Source: Terramyces sp. JEL0728
Taxonomy: Eukaryota > Chytridiomycota > Chytridiomycetes > Rhizophydiales > Terramycetaceae
Length of the DNA stretch: 64,000 nt
Assembly (NCBI GenBank): GCA_027603945.1
Contig: JADIIU010000034.1
Span: forward strand, 1 to 64,000
Direction of reading: 5' to 3'
Positions within the stretch are counted from its first letter, which is position 1, and the number at the start of each line of letters is the position of its first letter. Below are positions 1 to 10,412 of this stretch, one piece after another. A program made the translations under genes and the position numbers. The notes below the pieces were generated by a model that searched no databases, was not told the DNA's origin, and saw only the letters and a program-made list of their open reading frames with translations.

Positions 1-300
1 ATCCTTCATCCCTACTTTTGCTGTTATTGCTACTACATTTTTGTTTGGTAAACATTGTGTATAATTACAAGTCAAACTTATTTTAGTATTCCAAAGCCAA
101 TTAGATTGAATGCGAGTGGAATTTGTTTATTTTTCAATGGAAATGATAATGATGTAAAGTTGATTTATGAGGAGAATAGTTGTAAGTTGAATTTCAAAGA
201 GTTTTTGGCAATATATAAAGTGGTGAGTGTTCCCTTTAATTTCTGTATATAAATTATCAGAATATATTAGAGCATGTGTTTGAGGAGAGATTCGTGCGAT
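1..300. other. Left edge, no supported gene
   Basis: One plus-strand open stretch of about 65 codons (55-252) is present, but it has no recognisable domain and I could not join it to anything with the short introns typical of this window. It might be an exon of a gene lying to the left. Nothing firmer can be said. Confidence 0.2.
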
Positions 301-301
301 G

Positions 302-718
302 TTATTTTTCATCACTCAACCATTCCATAATTTTTGTAAATGTATCTGCATTCGAAGGACAACCATTTTCAAACAACCATTTCATATTATCTAAATTTCC
401 ATTTTCTGCAGCATCTTGAAATGTCCGTTCATCCCAGGGACAATTATTCTTTTTCAACCATTTCATGTTTTCTAAATTTCCATTTTCTGCAGCATCTTGA
501 AATGTCCGTTCATCCCAGGGACAATTATTCTTTTTCAACCATTTCATGTTTGTTAAATTTCCATTTTTTGCTGCTTCATCAAATGTAAAAAATTCTATTC
601 TTTTCTTTACATAATTACTTTGCAATTCTCTTGTGTATTTAACAGTTTCTTCATCACATAATAGCCAAATCCTATCCCAAATTTCAACTGGTAAGCTTCT
701 TTTTTCTTCTGATTGCAT
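302..718 (-). CDS. F-box-like/ankyrin-repeat protein, 138 aa
   Basis: The first ATG in the frame is at 718 (MQSEEKRS). Residues about 6-20 (LPVEIWDRIW) resemble an F-box start. They are followed by three ankyrin-type units of 27 residues with the pattern F-x-D/E-A-A-x-N-G-N-L-x-N-M-K-W-L, each carrying an N-x-C-P-W or similar turn. Two units are almost identical in DNA, so they duplicated recently. Such short F-box/ankyrin proteins usually act as adaptors for ubiquitin ligases; that role is inferred here. Sequence derived from a hAT transposase begins 9 nt upstream of the start codon and is in frame with the gene, so the gene sits inside transposon debris. It may be a captured passenger, or a truncated member of a larger family. 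Confidence 0.6.
   Translation of the reverse strand: MQSEEKRSLPVEIWDRIWLLCDEETVKYTRELQSNYVKKRIEFFTFDEAAKNGNLTNMKWLKKNNCPWDERTFQDAAENGNLENMKWLKKNNCPWDERTFQDAAENGNLDNMKWLFENGCPSNADTFTKIMEWLSDEK
391..552 (-). repeat. Two tandem 81-bp ankyrin-coding units
   Basis: Units 391-471 and 472-552 are nearly identical, each encoding one 27-residue ankyrin-like repeat. A third, more diverged unit lies on each side. The 81-bp period keeps the reading frame. Confidence 0.9.
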
Positions 719-726
719 TTTGTTGC

Positions 727-826
727 AAGAAATTCGGGTAGACTCCAATTTAGAAAAGTAGTCAATTACGTTCTTAGTAGTAGATTCAGCTAAGGCCAAA
801 ATATTATTTCTAATAGTATTTGGTGA
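727..826 (-). repeat. 100-bp direct repeat of hAT transposase sequence (copy of 2872-2971)
   Basis: Identical by eye to 2872-2971, coding for the segment starting NTIRNNILALAEST of the transposase. Together with the next repeat it shows that a second, internally altered transposon copy lies here. Between the two repeat blocks (827-875) the sequence differs from the intact copy. Confidence 0.9.
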
Positions 827-875
827 TAATATACAGGAAATTAAATGGAACACTCACCTACTATCACCCGCCCTC

Positions 876-1252
876 GATTGTTTCTGATGATCATTGCAGA
901 AACAGCCATTTTGTATCTTTCTTGAGTGAACTTTGGTACCACTATTCCAGCATTGCTTAATACCATCTGACCTTACAATTAAAATAAATTACCACTTTCC
1001 AATTTCGCTTTTTTCATGTCAGGTAAATTTAGCTGTTTTAAATGCTCCTGTCTTAGATGTTTAGTCAAATTGGAGGTGTTTTTGTCGCCTTTGCCAACAG
1101 AATATGAATTTTGACAAAACATGCACCTTCGTTTGTAAACTATCAACTTTTTTTCATTTTTAATAGATTTTCTTTGAAATGCGATTGAATTTGCCCGAAA
1201 ATCTACTTTAATGATGTTGCTCTCTGAAATTGTTCTCTTATTTGACACTGTG
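876..1252 (-). repeat. 377-bp direct repeat of hAT 5' region (copy of 3046-3422)
   Basis: Identical by eye to 3046-3422. It covers the BED zinc finger, the 21-nt intron (972-992 here) and the start of the catalytic exon. Homology stops at 1252, where it abuts the 3' end of the second transposase copy, so one copy is joined to or inserted into the other. Confidence 0.9.
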
Positions 1253-1262
1253 GATAGAGGGT

Positions 1263-3711
1263 TGATATCCAATTTCCCTTTGCAATATTCCCGGTAATAT
1301 CTAATAAATTAAAGATTGTATAACCTGGATACTTCAATTTTGTACAATGGATTATCGTCTGTTGGTGTTTCTTCATCATCGCTTTCTAATAAAGTACATT
1401 CCGTGTTTATAGATTTTAGCGAAGGAGTGGAAAAACTAGTATTAAACTCTTCACTGTGGTATATAGGGCGATCTAAAATGACTGTTGACCAGTTAAAATT
1501 TGAACGTGGAACCAATCCCCTTAATTCAAATATATAGTTGTAGAGTGCCGCTATTTCAAGAAATCGACATTTCAATTCATCAATATCGGTAGGAATCCAG
1601 TATTTTTGGAAAAAAAATAGATTGCGTCTTGGATCTAATAATGTGCATAATTGAGCTACAACAACACATTTGTCATTATAGGCTTGCAATTTACCAACGG
1701 CGGATTTAATTGCTGTTTCAAATTGTTGCATAAAAGGATGAGTAGCATTTGCTGGTCGAAGTTGATCTTTCAATGTTAGTTCAACCCTTTCATAAGTATA
1801 TAAAGCAATAGAAAGTGTAGGTCTTTTGGATACGCAAAGTTCTTTTGAAGCAGTTTCGAATATTTGCAGGACTTTGCAAATCCTTTTATTAGTGCAATAT
1901 TACCTTTCAAGTGCGGTCCACTCAACCTCTGTTATCATAATTCCTAATGTAAACCCCATTTTAATTAAAGCGTCTTTTAAAATTAATGCTCGTTGAATCA
2001 TGTAATAAGTGGAATTCCACCTTGTTTGTACATCATACACTGGCTTCAATTTCTTTGAGTTATCATCTATTTTTTTTGAAGACTCTACAAGGAGTTGAAA
2101 TTCATTCATCCTATCAGTGCTATTCCGAATTTTTTTAATTAGATTTCTTAGGTTGCTGATTGGTTTTTTTGATGCTTTTGTGAAAGATCGGCAGCAGGAA
2201 CCTCGGTATACCTAAATTGGCTAATATTATTCATTAATAAATAATAAGGAGAGAAGTATTTATTATTAGCTTTGGCGCGTTTTAAGCTGAGCGCCACTGT
2301 TATTTTATACCATATTGGTCTCTCATTTCAACAGCTTTAAGGTCCTCATTGGAAAGTTGACGAACCAGAAAGTCCTCTTGATCATCATCAGTGTCGTTTT
2401 CTAAATCTTCCTGCGACAATTCACAATTTGTATCCTGTTGATCATTCAAGTAGTCCAAGTCAGGCTGGAAATACTCTTTATCATCAAAATCATTCTTTTT
2501 ACTCTTGATTTGCGAGTCAAAGTATTTCAGAAATGCCTTTGCAACCAAATTGATAACATGGGCTTGACAACGAATGTGTCCCCATTCTTTTTGAAAAGGA
2601 AACATCCAATCTACACTAATATGTTCAAGACGTTGGAGCATCGCGTCATTATTTGAAGCATTATCGCAAGTAATTCCCAGAATCTTGTTTTCCAGACCAA
2701 ATTTAGATATTGTAGTGGAGAGTAATTGTGCTAAATTTAATCCGGTTTTTTTAAATGGGCAGCAGCTGAAGCCAATATAGGTACTGTGATATTCCCAATT
2801 TGTATCTATCCAATGTGCACTTATTCCCGCAAAATCAAGATTGTTTGAACTTTTCCATCCATCAATTGTTAAAGAAATTCGGGTAGACTCCAATTTAGAA
2901 AAGTAGTCAATTACGTTCTTAGTAGTAGATTCAGCTAAGGCCAAAATATTATTTCTAATAGTATTTGGTGAAAATGTCTTGATTTCATTATAAAGAAATG
3001 TATGCAAATACCTTGTTTGAATCCAATCCACATATTCAAATGGTAGATTGTTTCTGATGATCATTGCAGAAACAGCCATTTTGTATCTTTCTTGAGTGAA
3101 CTTTGGTACCACTATTCCAGCATTGCTTAATACCATCTGACCTTACAATTAAAATAAATTACCACTTTCCAATTTCGCTTTTTTCATGTCAGGTAAATTT
3201 AGCTGTTTTAAATGCTCCTGTCTTAGATGTTTAGTCAAATTGGAGGTGTTTTTGTCGCCTTTGCCAACAGAATATGAATTTTGACAAAACATGCACCTTC
3301 GTTTGTAAACTATCAACTTTTTTTCATTTTTAATAGATTTTCTTTGAAATGCGATTGAATTTGCCCGAAAATCTACTTTAATGATGTTGCTCTCTGAAAT
3401 TGTTCTCTTATTTGACACTGTGTTTGTTTGTAACGACCTCTGGGACACGCTTGAAGATGGATTGATGGAAATGATAGTTACTTCACTTTCTGACTCTTCA
3501 CTTTCCAGATCGGACATTTTACAAAATGAATGTGCCACTTAAATTTGGACTAACAAATTGAAGCTAAAAGTAGGTTAAAGTTGCTATACAACGAGATTTA
3601 CTCTCATAGATACATAGAATCTTTATACCAAAATATTCAATATTTATCTCAATTATTGTTTTCGGTCGCCAAATCGCTCGCCCTGGGCGACTGCGACCCC
3701 TAAGTAAAACA
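1263..3711 (-). mobile_element. Decayed hAT-family DNA transposon
   Basis: The unit contains a BED-finger transposase reading right to left. Near its right end (about 3667-3703) is a GC-rich stretch that on the minus strand reads like a hAT terminus (TAGGGGTCGC followed by CGCCC), but a matching left terminus and target-site duplication were not found. The left end is cut by a second partial copy at about 1252-1262. An unrelated 100-nt AT-rich stretch near 2200-2300 interrupts the coding region; its edge reads GCGCCACTG, similar to hAT termini, so a small nested element is possible. Confidence 0.7.
1309..3516 (-). pseudogene. hAT transposase, broken
   Basis: The likely start is the ATG at 3516. 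An N-terminal BED zinc finger (C-x2-C, then H-x4-H) lies in the first exon. A 21-nt intron (3142-3162) follows and joins LESG to QMVLSNAG. The second exon has RNase-H-like transposase landmarks: LTIDGWKSSNNLDFAG, then GITCDNASNNDA, then WGHIRCQAHVINL. After position 2300 the frame breaks. Coding resumes around 2109-1900 (TRWNSTYYMIQRAL) and again at 1773-1309 (LDPRRN). The C-terminal dimerisation region is missing or frameshifted at the junction with the second copy, so this copy is very probably inactive. Confidence 0.8.
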
Positions 3712-3761
3712 CTTTATAGACATTGTTTTTTATTGCATATAATAATTTAAATGATAATTTA

Positions 3762-4762
3762 TTAAATATTCCCAACTGTAAAAGCCGAATTTTGAGTTTC
3801 AATTACATCTTTAATTTTAATGTCTGATAGGTAAATGTCACTCACTTCAAATTCATCATCCGAATCGTACTCATAATAATCTGTATCACCTCTCATGTGG
3901 AATATTCTTGCTAGCAACTCGTGAACACAAACATAAATTTCTGCTGGTTGAGGATGAGAGTTTCCAATATAGAGTAGTTGATTGTAGGATGATAGGGTTA
4001 CTGGTAAATCAGTTTCAATGCCATCGATTATCGCACGTTTAATTACATCTGTTGGCTTCTTTCATAACCCATCCTCTTCCACCTGCATTGCTTTGTAGAT
4101 TATGTTGTTATTAGAGTCAGTTTCCATCACAATAAACCAGTCGAATGCACCAAAGAACCTATGGGCTTCCTTATTTAGTAATATTCCATTTTCACAAACA
4201 TCCAAAGAAATTTGGTGGCAACCAAGAACACAAACGGAGGATATATGAACGAATCAAATATTTACCTCGTTTCTTTTCTTCGGTATCAGATTTTCTATCC
4301 AACAAAGACTGAGGAATAATGTGGGCTACTTCAAATCCTCTTGTGCGTTTTTCTGAAATTTTATCTGGTTTTCCAGTCAATACACACTTATTTTCATCTC
4401 TAAGGTTAATATTAAATACCTTTGTCTTACTTTTTCTTTAAATGCATCACTTCTCAGTGTCGAAGAGTGATTGTTGGTATCATCTTGAATTCGCTGAGTG
4501 GCAGAAGACGGCCTTGAATTGGGTCTTCCACCTTTTGCTCTCATAGGCATGAGAAACAAATTGTCGTATTCATTAGCCAATGTTTCTAAATCGTTTGAAG
4601 CAAGTATATCCGCTGCAACCACCTCGCTTGTTTTAATGAATTCCTTATATTGAAAGTAATTTGGAGCATTAAGCATAGAATTTAATATCTTGAATGTAGA
4701 GAAATCTTTGGCAAATTTTGTAGTTTTTCATTGGCTTTTTGTAAATTTTCGTCTGCTTGCAT
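3762..4762 (-). pseudogene. HNH-endonuclease-domain (HNH_2-like) gene with frame breaks
   Basis: From ATG 4762 the product can be followed to TAA 3762. A 20-nt intron at 4400-4419 joins KVRQR to DENKCVLTG. Characteristic HNH_2 landmarks are RDENKCVLTG, then FEVAHIIPQSL, then CENGILLNKEAHRFFGAFDW. Continuity fails three times: a one-base frameshift near 4714, another near 4201 (between LPPNFF and DVCENG) and an in-frame TGA near 4065 (between EEDGL and KKPTDV). After the stop the same frame stays open for about 100 codons with an acidic tail. This is either a recent pseudogene or a region of sequence errors. HNH_2 proteins occur as multicopy families in fungi; their function is unknown. Confidence 0.65.
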
Positions 4763-5188
4763 TTTGAGTAAATAATTTTGGTGATAAATTTCAAATGTCA
4801 ATGACTTTGCTAAGATGTTTCAGATTTTGAAATGATTTATGATGTCTCATATGTTGTTAATTTGCTTTGAGTTTAAAAATCGGAGAAAGGAATTTTATAT
4901 TAAGATAAATTCTAAAATGTTTCTTTTTCCGATTTTAGAATAGTAGAGAGTAATATTATAATTATGGAAAGACAATTTAGACGCGAAATGGAATTGCATA
5001 TTTGGCTGTCAAACCGGTCTTGACAGGACCGTACACAAAGAATTGAACATGTTGTTTATTAGTAATAAATTATTCCTTAAATACTAACTTTGACAATCTC
5101 GCATTCTTGTTATGTAGTTTGTTTCACTTTCTTTAGTGGTTCCGACAGTCCAACTAAAATGCATGTAAAATCAAGTTTATTCAAGTTT
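4763..5188. other. Intergenic, no gene seen
   Basis: AT-rich. A short inverted repeat (CGGTC...GACCG) lies near 5015-5031. An AATAAA just below 5189 on the minus strand probably ends the lipase transcript. Confidence 0.5.
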
Positions 5189-6112
5189 TCAACAAGTTGA
5201 AGATCCATTTAACCATCCATAGTAATCACTGTGTCTAGAAACGCTGAACTCGCCTCCATCATTCAGACAGCTGGAACTTTCCCCAGAGTTGGCGTCAACG
5301 GCACAGGCAGTAGTGGTTCCATCATCGTTGAGTTCATACTGGTGTCTGAAATGCTGGAATCCCATATAGTTGTATGGCAAATGTACAACTACTGTTAGAA
5401 ACAATGCTACCTGGATCACCAACTCTTGCTACTCTATAGAAACGATTGGCAATAGATAACCCGTCAACGTACACTGCCCAGTTGTTGTCTCCAATTCTTG
5501 GTTGGCCATAAGTATACAAAGAGATTCGACTGTCGTATCCATATACGTTTTGGAAATCAACGACTGCCATTCCAGCCAAAGCTCCTCCCAAAGAATGTCC
5601 AGTGAATACGATTTGGTAGCTTGGATATTGAGCAGCCAATTTTGCAGCGACAGGCAATACAGCTTGGCGAACACCTTCATAAGTCTTTTTAAATCCAGTG
5701 TGAACTTGCAAAGTGGTTGGGATTGGAGCATTGGCCGGACTTGCAACACTGATTGGAGCTGCGGTTTGGAAATCAGCATTCGATTTAACAGCGTCCAAAT
5801 CTTCTCCATCTGCAGTTGGATTATCAGTGCCACGGAATGCAATGACAATTGTTTGTAGATTTGCATTAACTCCAACAAATCCAGCGCCAGTAGTTGCAGA
5901 GTCATTTGCAGCAACAATGATTTGGGTTGAAGCTAAACTTCCACTGCACCTAACACCGCAATTGAATTGACCAGTCGTCCAAATTTGATTGCAATCTACA
6001 TTAGCTACAAATTACAAGCAGCTGCAGAATATTGGACATAGGTTGGAAAAGTGGAGGTTACATCAAAAGATGGGAGAGCAACAGTGGCAGCAACGAAAAG
6101 TAAAGTAAACAT
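5189..6112 (-). CDS. Secreted class 3 lipase, 294 aa
   Basis: A fungal triacylglycerol lipase-like hydrolase (alpha/beta fold) that probably acts outside the cell on acyl esters. The start at 6112 gives a hydrophobic signal peptide (MFTLLFVAATVALPS). Two introns are needed: 20 nt at 5996-6015, which restores YSAAAYCNQIWTTG, and 19 nt at 5392-5410, which restores GDPVVHL. Landmarks in order are the oxyanion-region motif IAFRGT, the nucleophile box GHSLGGALA (catalytic Ser), the YTYGQPRIGD strand, the likely catalytic Asp in RVARVGDPV and a His in the FQHFRHQYEL tail. Cysteines near the N and C termini suggest disulfides. AATAAA follows about 10 nt after the stop. Substrate specificity cannot be read from sequence. 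Confidence 0.92.
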
Positions 6113-7001
6113 TCTAGTTAAAGAGAGTCAATTCATCATTGCATTTATACTACTCTCGGCACACTTCAATACGACAAGGATGTCAGGAGTAACTATACCA
6201 AACTGTGCGCTATGAACGATGGTCTGTTATTCCACCGGATAATTCGTAATTGGTAAAACATAGCTGTCCTGATTGCGCATGTTCTAACACTACAGTGCGC
6301 GTGAATGATCAATAGTTGTCCGTTTGAATGTAGATTATAATCTATGCGGAAGTTGCTCTTGTGATGCTATCTAGCCCTAATGTGGTAATAGACATATGTG
6401 TGGAGCAAAGAGATCGATGCGAAAAACTATTGCGACATTGTAATTGGAATTGGAATTTGAGGAGCTCTTTTAAAGTAAATTTAATCGTAACATTGGTATT
6501 CTATTCTTAGAATGCCCTCCATTTTGGTGTTATTGAGTTGTACAACTGACGTTTATTCCGGCAGTACAAGACCAGCCGTACATTGACTTATTCGACCGCG
6601 CATGCATTCATCTGATCTTTATCAGACTGACCGACCATAATAAAATCGCCGCCAGTGATTGATCTTGATGTTGGCTGTAAAAGCAACACGGATAAACATT
6701 GATCTACTCAAGTGTCAAGTCTTTCATTCAATTCCATATATTTTATCCGAGTTAACCTTTTACCAAACAAAGTCGGATAATAACGACCAAGAATCGATTA
6801 CTGGAATAAAGATTCGTCCATTTTGTAAAGTGCGATTAGGTAATATTCTTGTCCGTTAATTTGGCACCTGAAGCTCCGTTACTAAAATCATACATATGTG
6901 CTGGTTCTTTCAAGTCAGTTTATATTGAGATACTTTGTCTTTATTGGCGATAGATTTCACTCACCAAAGTATTTCAAATTCCGACTCTTGATTATCCCGC
7001 A
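6113..7001. other. Intergenic between lipase and PDK1, no gene seen
   Basis: About 0.9 kb separating two divergent genes. A 66-codon open stretch at 6659-6859 has no recognisable features. The region presumably holds both promoters. Confidence 0.5.
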
Positions 7002-8397
7002 ATGGTTTATACCACGGTATCAAATAGAAATTTGACTGAAATGTCTGAATCTGAAGAACTGCGCAAACGTGTTCCCCAGGATTTCGAATTTGGAAGACTA
7101 CTTGGAGAAGGATCATATTCAACAGTATTATATTGCATAGAAAGGAACACTCCAAACGAATATGCAGTTAAAATCCTAGAGAAACAACAAATCATTCGAG
7201 AGAAAAAAGTACGCTTGATTAACGCAGGTAAAGTATGTCACCATTGAAAAGGATGTACTTCACCTCCTCAATCATCCCTTCATCATTACATTATTCTATA
7301 CTTTTCAGGATGCCATGTCTCTCTATTTTGTATTGCAGTATTGCCAAAATGGGGATCTGTTGCAGATACTCAACAAATATGGACGGCTTTCAATAGAAAA
7401 TACCATTGGGTATATGCAGGAAATTGTATCTGCAGTGGAATATATGCACACCAATAATGTAATTCATCGCGATTTGAAGCCAGAAAACATTCTACTGGCA
7501 AGTGATTTTCATATAAAAATAACAGATTTTGGGACAGCAAAGATATGGGAACCAAGAGAGGAAAAAGGGTCAACTGAGCTCAAGCGAAAAGGTACTCTTT
7601 CCTGATTTGAGGCTCTTTTGTTGGAACTGCAGAGTATTGTTCGCCAGAATTGTTAAACAACAAGGAATGCAGTTTCTCTTCGGATGTTTGGTCGCTTGGA
7701 TGTATTCTCTATCAGCTATCTGTAGGGGTTCCTCCATTTAAAGGCTCAAACGAATATCAGACTTTTCAAAGGATACTAAACTCTGAATACGAACTACCAA
7801 TAGAACTGGATGAAAAATCAAAATCGTTAATTGCAAAAATACTGGTTGCTGAGCAGGAAAGGATTGATATTAATGGAATAAAAAGAGATCCGCTGTTTTC
7901 TCTTTTGGACTGGGAGATATCAAGATTGCAGTCAAATACCATCGCATTTGAATATATAGAGCCACTCCGCAAACCTCAAGTGTTTATTGATCAATTTGAA
8001 CCGGATTTCCAGGCAGAAATAGACACGATGGACGAGCAATTCCAAGATCTTAAATACGTTGAAGGTGTTGATACAGATTCAGAAGAAGATATTATCCAAT
8101 TCATTCCAGATCAATACAACTATGAGATTATACATTTTTCGCTTGTCAAACAAGTACTCTGTGCTAATTTAGAAAAATACATTCTTCTCGCGGATCAAAG
8201 GGTTGATTTTGACAAAAGAATTGCTGGTGATGGTTGATTTAAAGACCAAGCAATGCACTGAGATGAACCGTGCAGAGATTGAAACTACTGGTGAAGAGCA
8301 TGGTTTCTCGTTTTTGCACAAAGGCAAAAAGGTTTCCATTGAGGTGATTGTTGCTAATAGCAGTGTGATGAACATGAAAAATGGCTGGAATTATTAA
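7002..8397 (+). CDS. PDK1-type (PKH) AGC master kinase, 445 aa
   Basis: A 3-phosphoinositide-dependent kinase-1 homologue, which phosphorylates the activation loops of AGC kinases. Introns at 7209-7227 (19 nt), 7592-7611 (20 nt) and 8154-8172 (19 nt) restore REKKVKYVTIEKD, KRKGSFVGTAEYCSPELL and VKQKNTFFSRIKGL. Catalytic signatures are GEGSYSTV (Gly loop), AVKIL (ATP Lys), HRDLKPEN and DFG. The activation-loop Ser in GSFVGTAEY corresponds to the autophosphorylation site of PDK1. The last 100 residues form a PH-like domain (FFSRIKGLILTKELLVMVD), which binds membrane lipid in animal PDK1. An alternative start is the Met at residue 14 (MSESEELRKRV). AATAAA begins one base after the stop codon. 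Confidence 0.95.
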
Positions 8398-8766
8398 ATA
8401 AAGCATAATACTAGTTTCGATCGTGCTTAAGCAAGCAATATGGCACAGTATCTTAACAAAAGTCCAACCACTAAATTGATGGCTGGCTAGTGTGCGGGAT
8501 TGACTGGTTTCGAAAAAAGTGAGTCACCAATTTCCCAAGCTAATAAAACGCAACTATCGAAAGTTGCAAATCCCAAGCATCCGACAAAGTGCTAGAATAT
8601 ATCTCGGAACATAAATATCCTTTAGCACAGTTTATTTGGCCAGGAAATGCAGAAAGTGACGTGGCAAATTTCATGTCGGGTGTTGGGTGCGCAAACCCGA
8701 GCGGGTTAAAACCCCTGCTTTCCACCACTGATTTTTTTGGAATTTATATTCTACTATTCTTACATT
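8398..8766. other. Intergenic upstream of the transcription-factor array
   Basis: No gene supported. It contains the promoter of the first array gene and a cluster of CGG/CCG triplets described separately. Confidence 0.5.
8677..8704. promoter_or_regulatory. Candidate Zn2Cys6 binding cluster (CGG...CCG..CGG)
   Basis: A CGG at 8677 and a CCG at 8697 form an inverted pair 17 nt apart, followed by another CGG at 8702, about 65-90 bp before the first array gene. Zn2Cys6 factors classically bind CGG triplets. Autoregulation is a guess. Confidence 0.25.
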
Positions 8767-10227
8767 ATGCGGCAGATAAGGACATGTACTGAATGCCAAA
8801 GGAAAAGTACCTTATATCTGACATAGAAATTAAATGTGATAGGAAGCAACCTTGTTTTAATTGCAGCAAGCATTCGATAAATTGCTCTTACGAACACTCT
8901 AAACGAGCGATATCAACAGGGATTATAGAGCACCCGCCAAGCCAAACCACAGACAGCTATCCTACTCCTACTACCGATAAGAGCTCGCTTTCAGTCAGAG
9001 ATTACGATTTAGAGTTTAAATTTGTACAGGAAAGTATGCTGGAAAGATACTCTTATTTTTCCTCAATGACTAAAGATTTCCTATCAAAATACCTACAGAC
9101 CGATTTTGCTGCGTATGTGCTAAGGGCAGGCTATTATATCAACAAGCGGGACGAAAAAGCTAATCTGTGGATAGAAAGCAGTATGATCGCATTCCCAACA
9201 CATCTGGAGCCAAACCTCTCGAATTTACTGACCAGTTTGCTTCTCTCTATCATGCTGTGCAGTAACCATTGCTAATGTAGAATACGGCAGGAAAATCCAA
9301 GGCGTGGGCGTGTTTGGTCACGTAGTAAGAGCTTCCAAATTGCTGGGGATAAATGATGAGCAAAAATTACAACTTTTGGTAAAAGACGAGGAAAAAGAAA
9401 ATGTGCGTAGTTTGTGGTGGCATATATATCAGATTGATCAATACCTCTGGTTCCACAATGCTGGTTTCTTGCACGAAGACGACCACAATGTCCACCTGCC
9501 GGGACTACACGGCGAATTTGACGATCGGCTGGGGGTATTGATCATGTCTTCGAAAGATTGGTTCACTCCGCCTCTGCCAAATGAAAGTATAAACGCCAAC
9601 AAGATCCTCTTGAATAGAATATTTGGTCAAGCAATCCGGCTGCAAAGGGAGGGGAACGATTTGCAAATGTCTAATCTTCAAGGGTCCCTACAATTATGGT
9701 ATATGAACCTACCTGAAAAATTTCATTTACATTTTAGGTTGATCTATGATTATAACCCACTGATTGAAAATCCAGAGCAGACATGGAAGATTCTAGACAC
9801 GCTTATTAAATTCCATTTCACGAAAATTATGATCAGCGAACCAATGTTTTACAAGAATTTTCAAACTGTTCAATTGACAGAGTGCACTTCGACTGAGCAG
9901 TCAATGCTGTATATCTGCAAACAAATGGCGGATATTTTTAGTTTCTATTTACAGCAGAATCCTCTGTTTGAATACACACCGTTGTTTACACAAATCTATT
10001 TGGTTCACATCATGGCTCCGCTTTTTTTGATCTCCAAGATCCGGATCGATTCTCAAATTGCCGTTGATCAGTGTATCTCTATATTATACAAAAGCCTCGA
10101 AGCTTTATGTAGAAGGCATGGTGATGAATTTGGAAATCTGGCCCGAATTGAAAATTGGTTCTTACTTGATGCTCGATCCGTTATGTTATCATTTAATGAA
10201 TTTAACTATCAAATGTCACATCTTTAA
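8767..10227 (+). CDS. Zn2Cys6 fungal transcription factor, array member A, 473 aa
   Basis: A nuclear DNA-binding regulator. Splicing the 20-nt intron 8807-8826 joins the two halves of a complete zinc binuclear cluster with spacing C-x2-C-x6-C-x5-C-x2-C-x6-C (residues about 7-34). A second intron, 9262-9280 (19 nt), restores IMLCKYGRK. The body is a PF04082-type middle homology region with the family motif around VRSLWWHIYQIDQ followed by HEDDHNVHLPG. It is the most diverged of the six paralogues. The start is the ATG at 8767 that precedes the cluster. AATAAA overlaps the stop (TTTAATAAA). Target genes are unknown. Confidence 0.9.
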
Positions 10228-10412
10228 TAAAATTATTCCGCTTATTAAATTTCCTGGGCATGAAAAACAGATAGCACTTGTGAAGCGATAATTTCTGGTA
10301 GCGATGGCCAATAAACTAGCTTTATCTGTCGGTGCTTTTTTATATATAGAATCTGGCTGGAATCAAATGTAGTTTCTGACTTGCATTTTTTTCCTTTCAA
10401 GCAATCCAGAGA

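Noticed and set aside
2268..2300. GCGCCACTG end as the border of a complete nested hAT or MITE
   Set aside because: No partner terminus or target-site duplication could be found nearby, so no separate element is called.
4065..4067. In-frame TGA in the HNH gene read as Trp (recoding)
   Set aside because: TGA ends other genes here, such as the lipase and HEN1, and this gene also has frameshifts, so decay or error is simpler.
5015..5031. Short inverted repeat CGGTC...GACCG
   Set aside because: Only five base pairs with no context; expected by chance.
6659..6859. 66-codon plus-strand open frame between lipase and PDK1
   Set aside because: No domain, no neighbouring exon that fits with a short intron, and biased composition.
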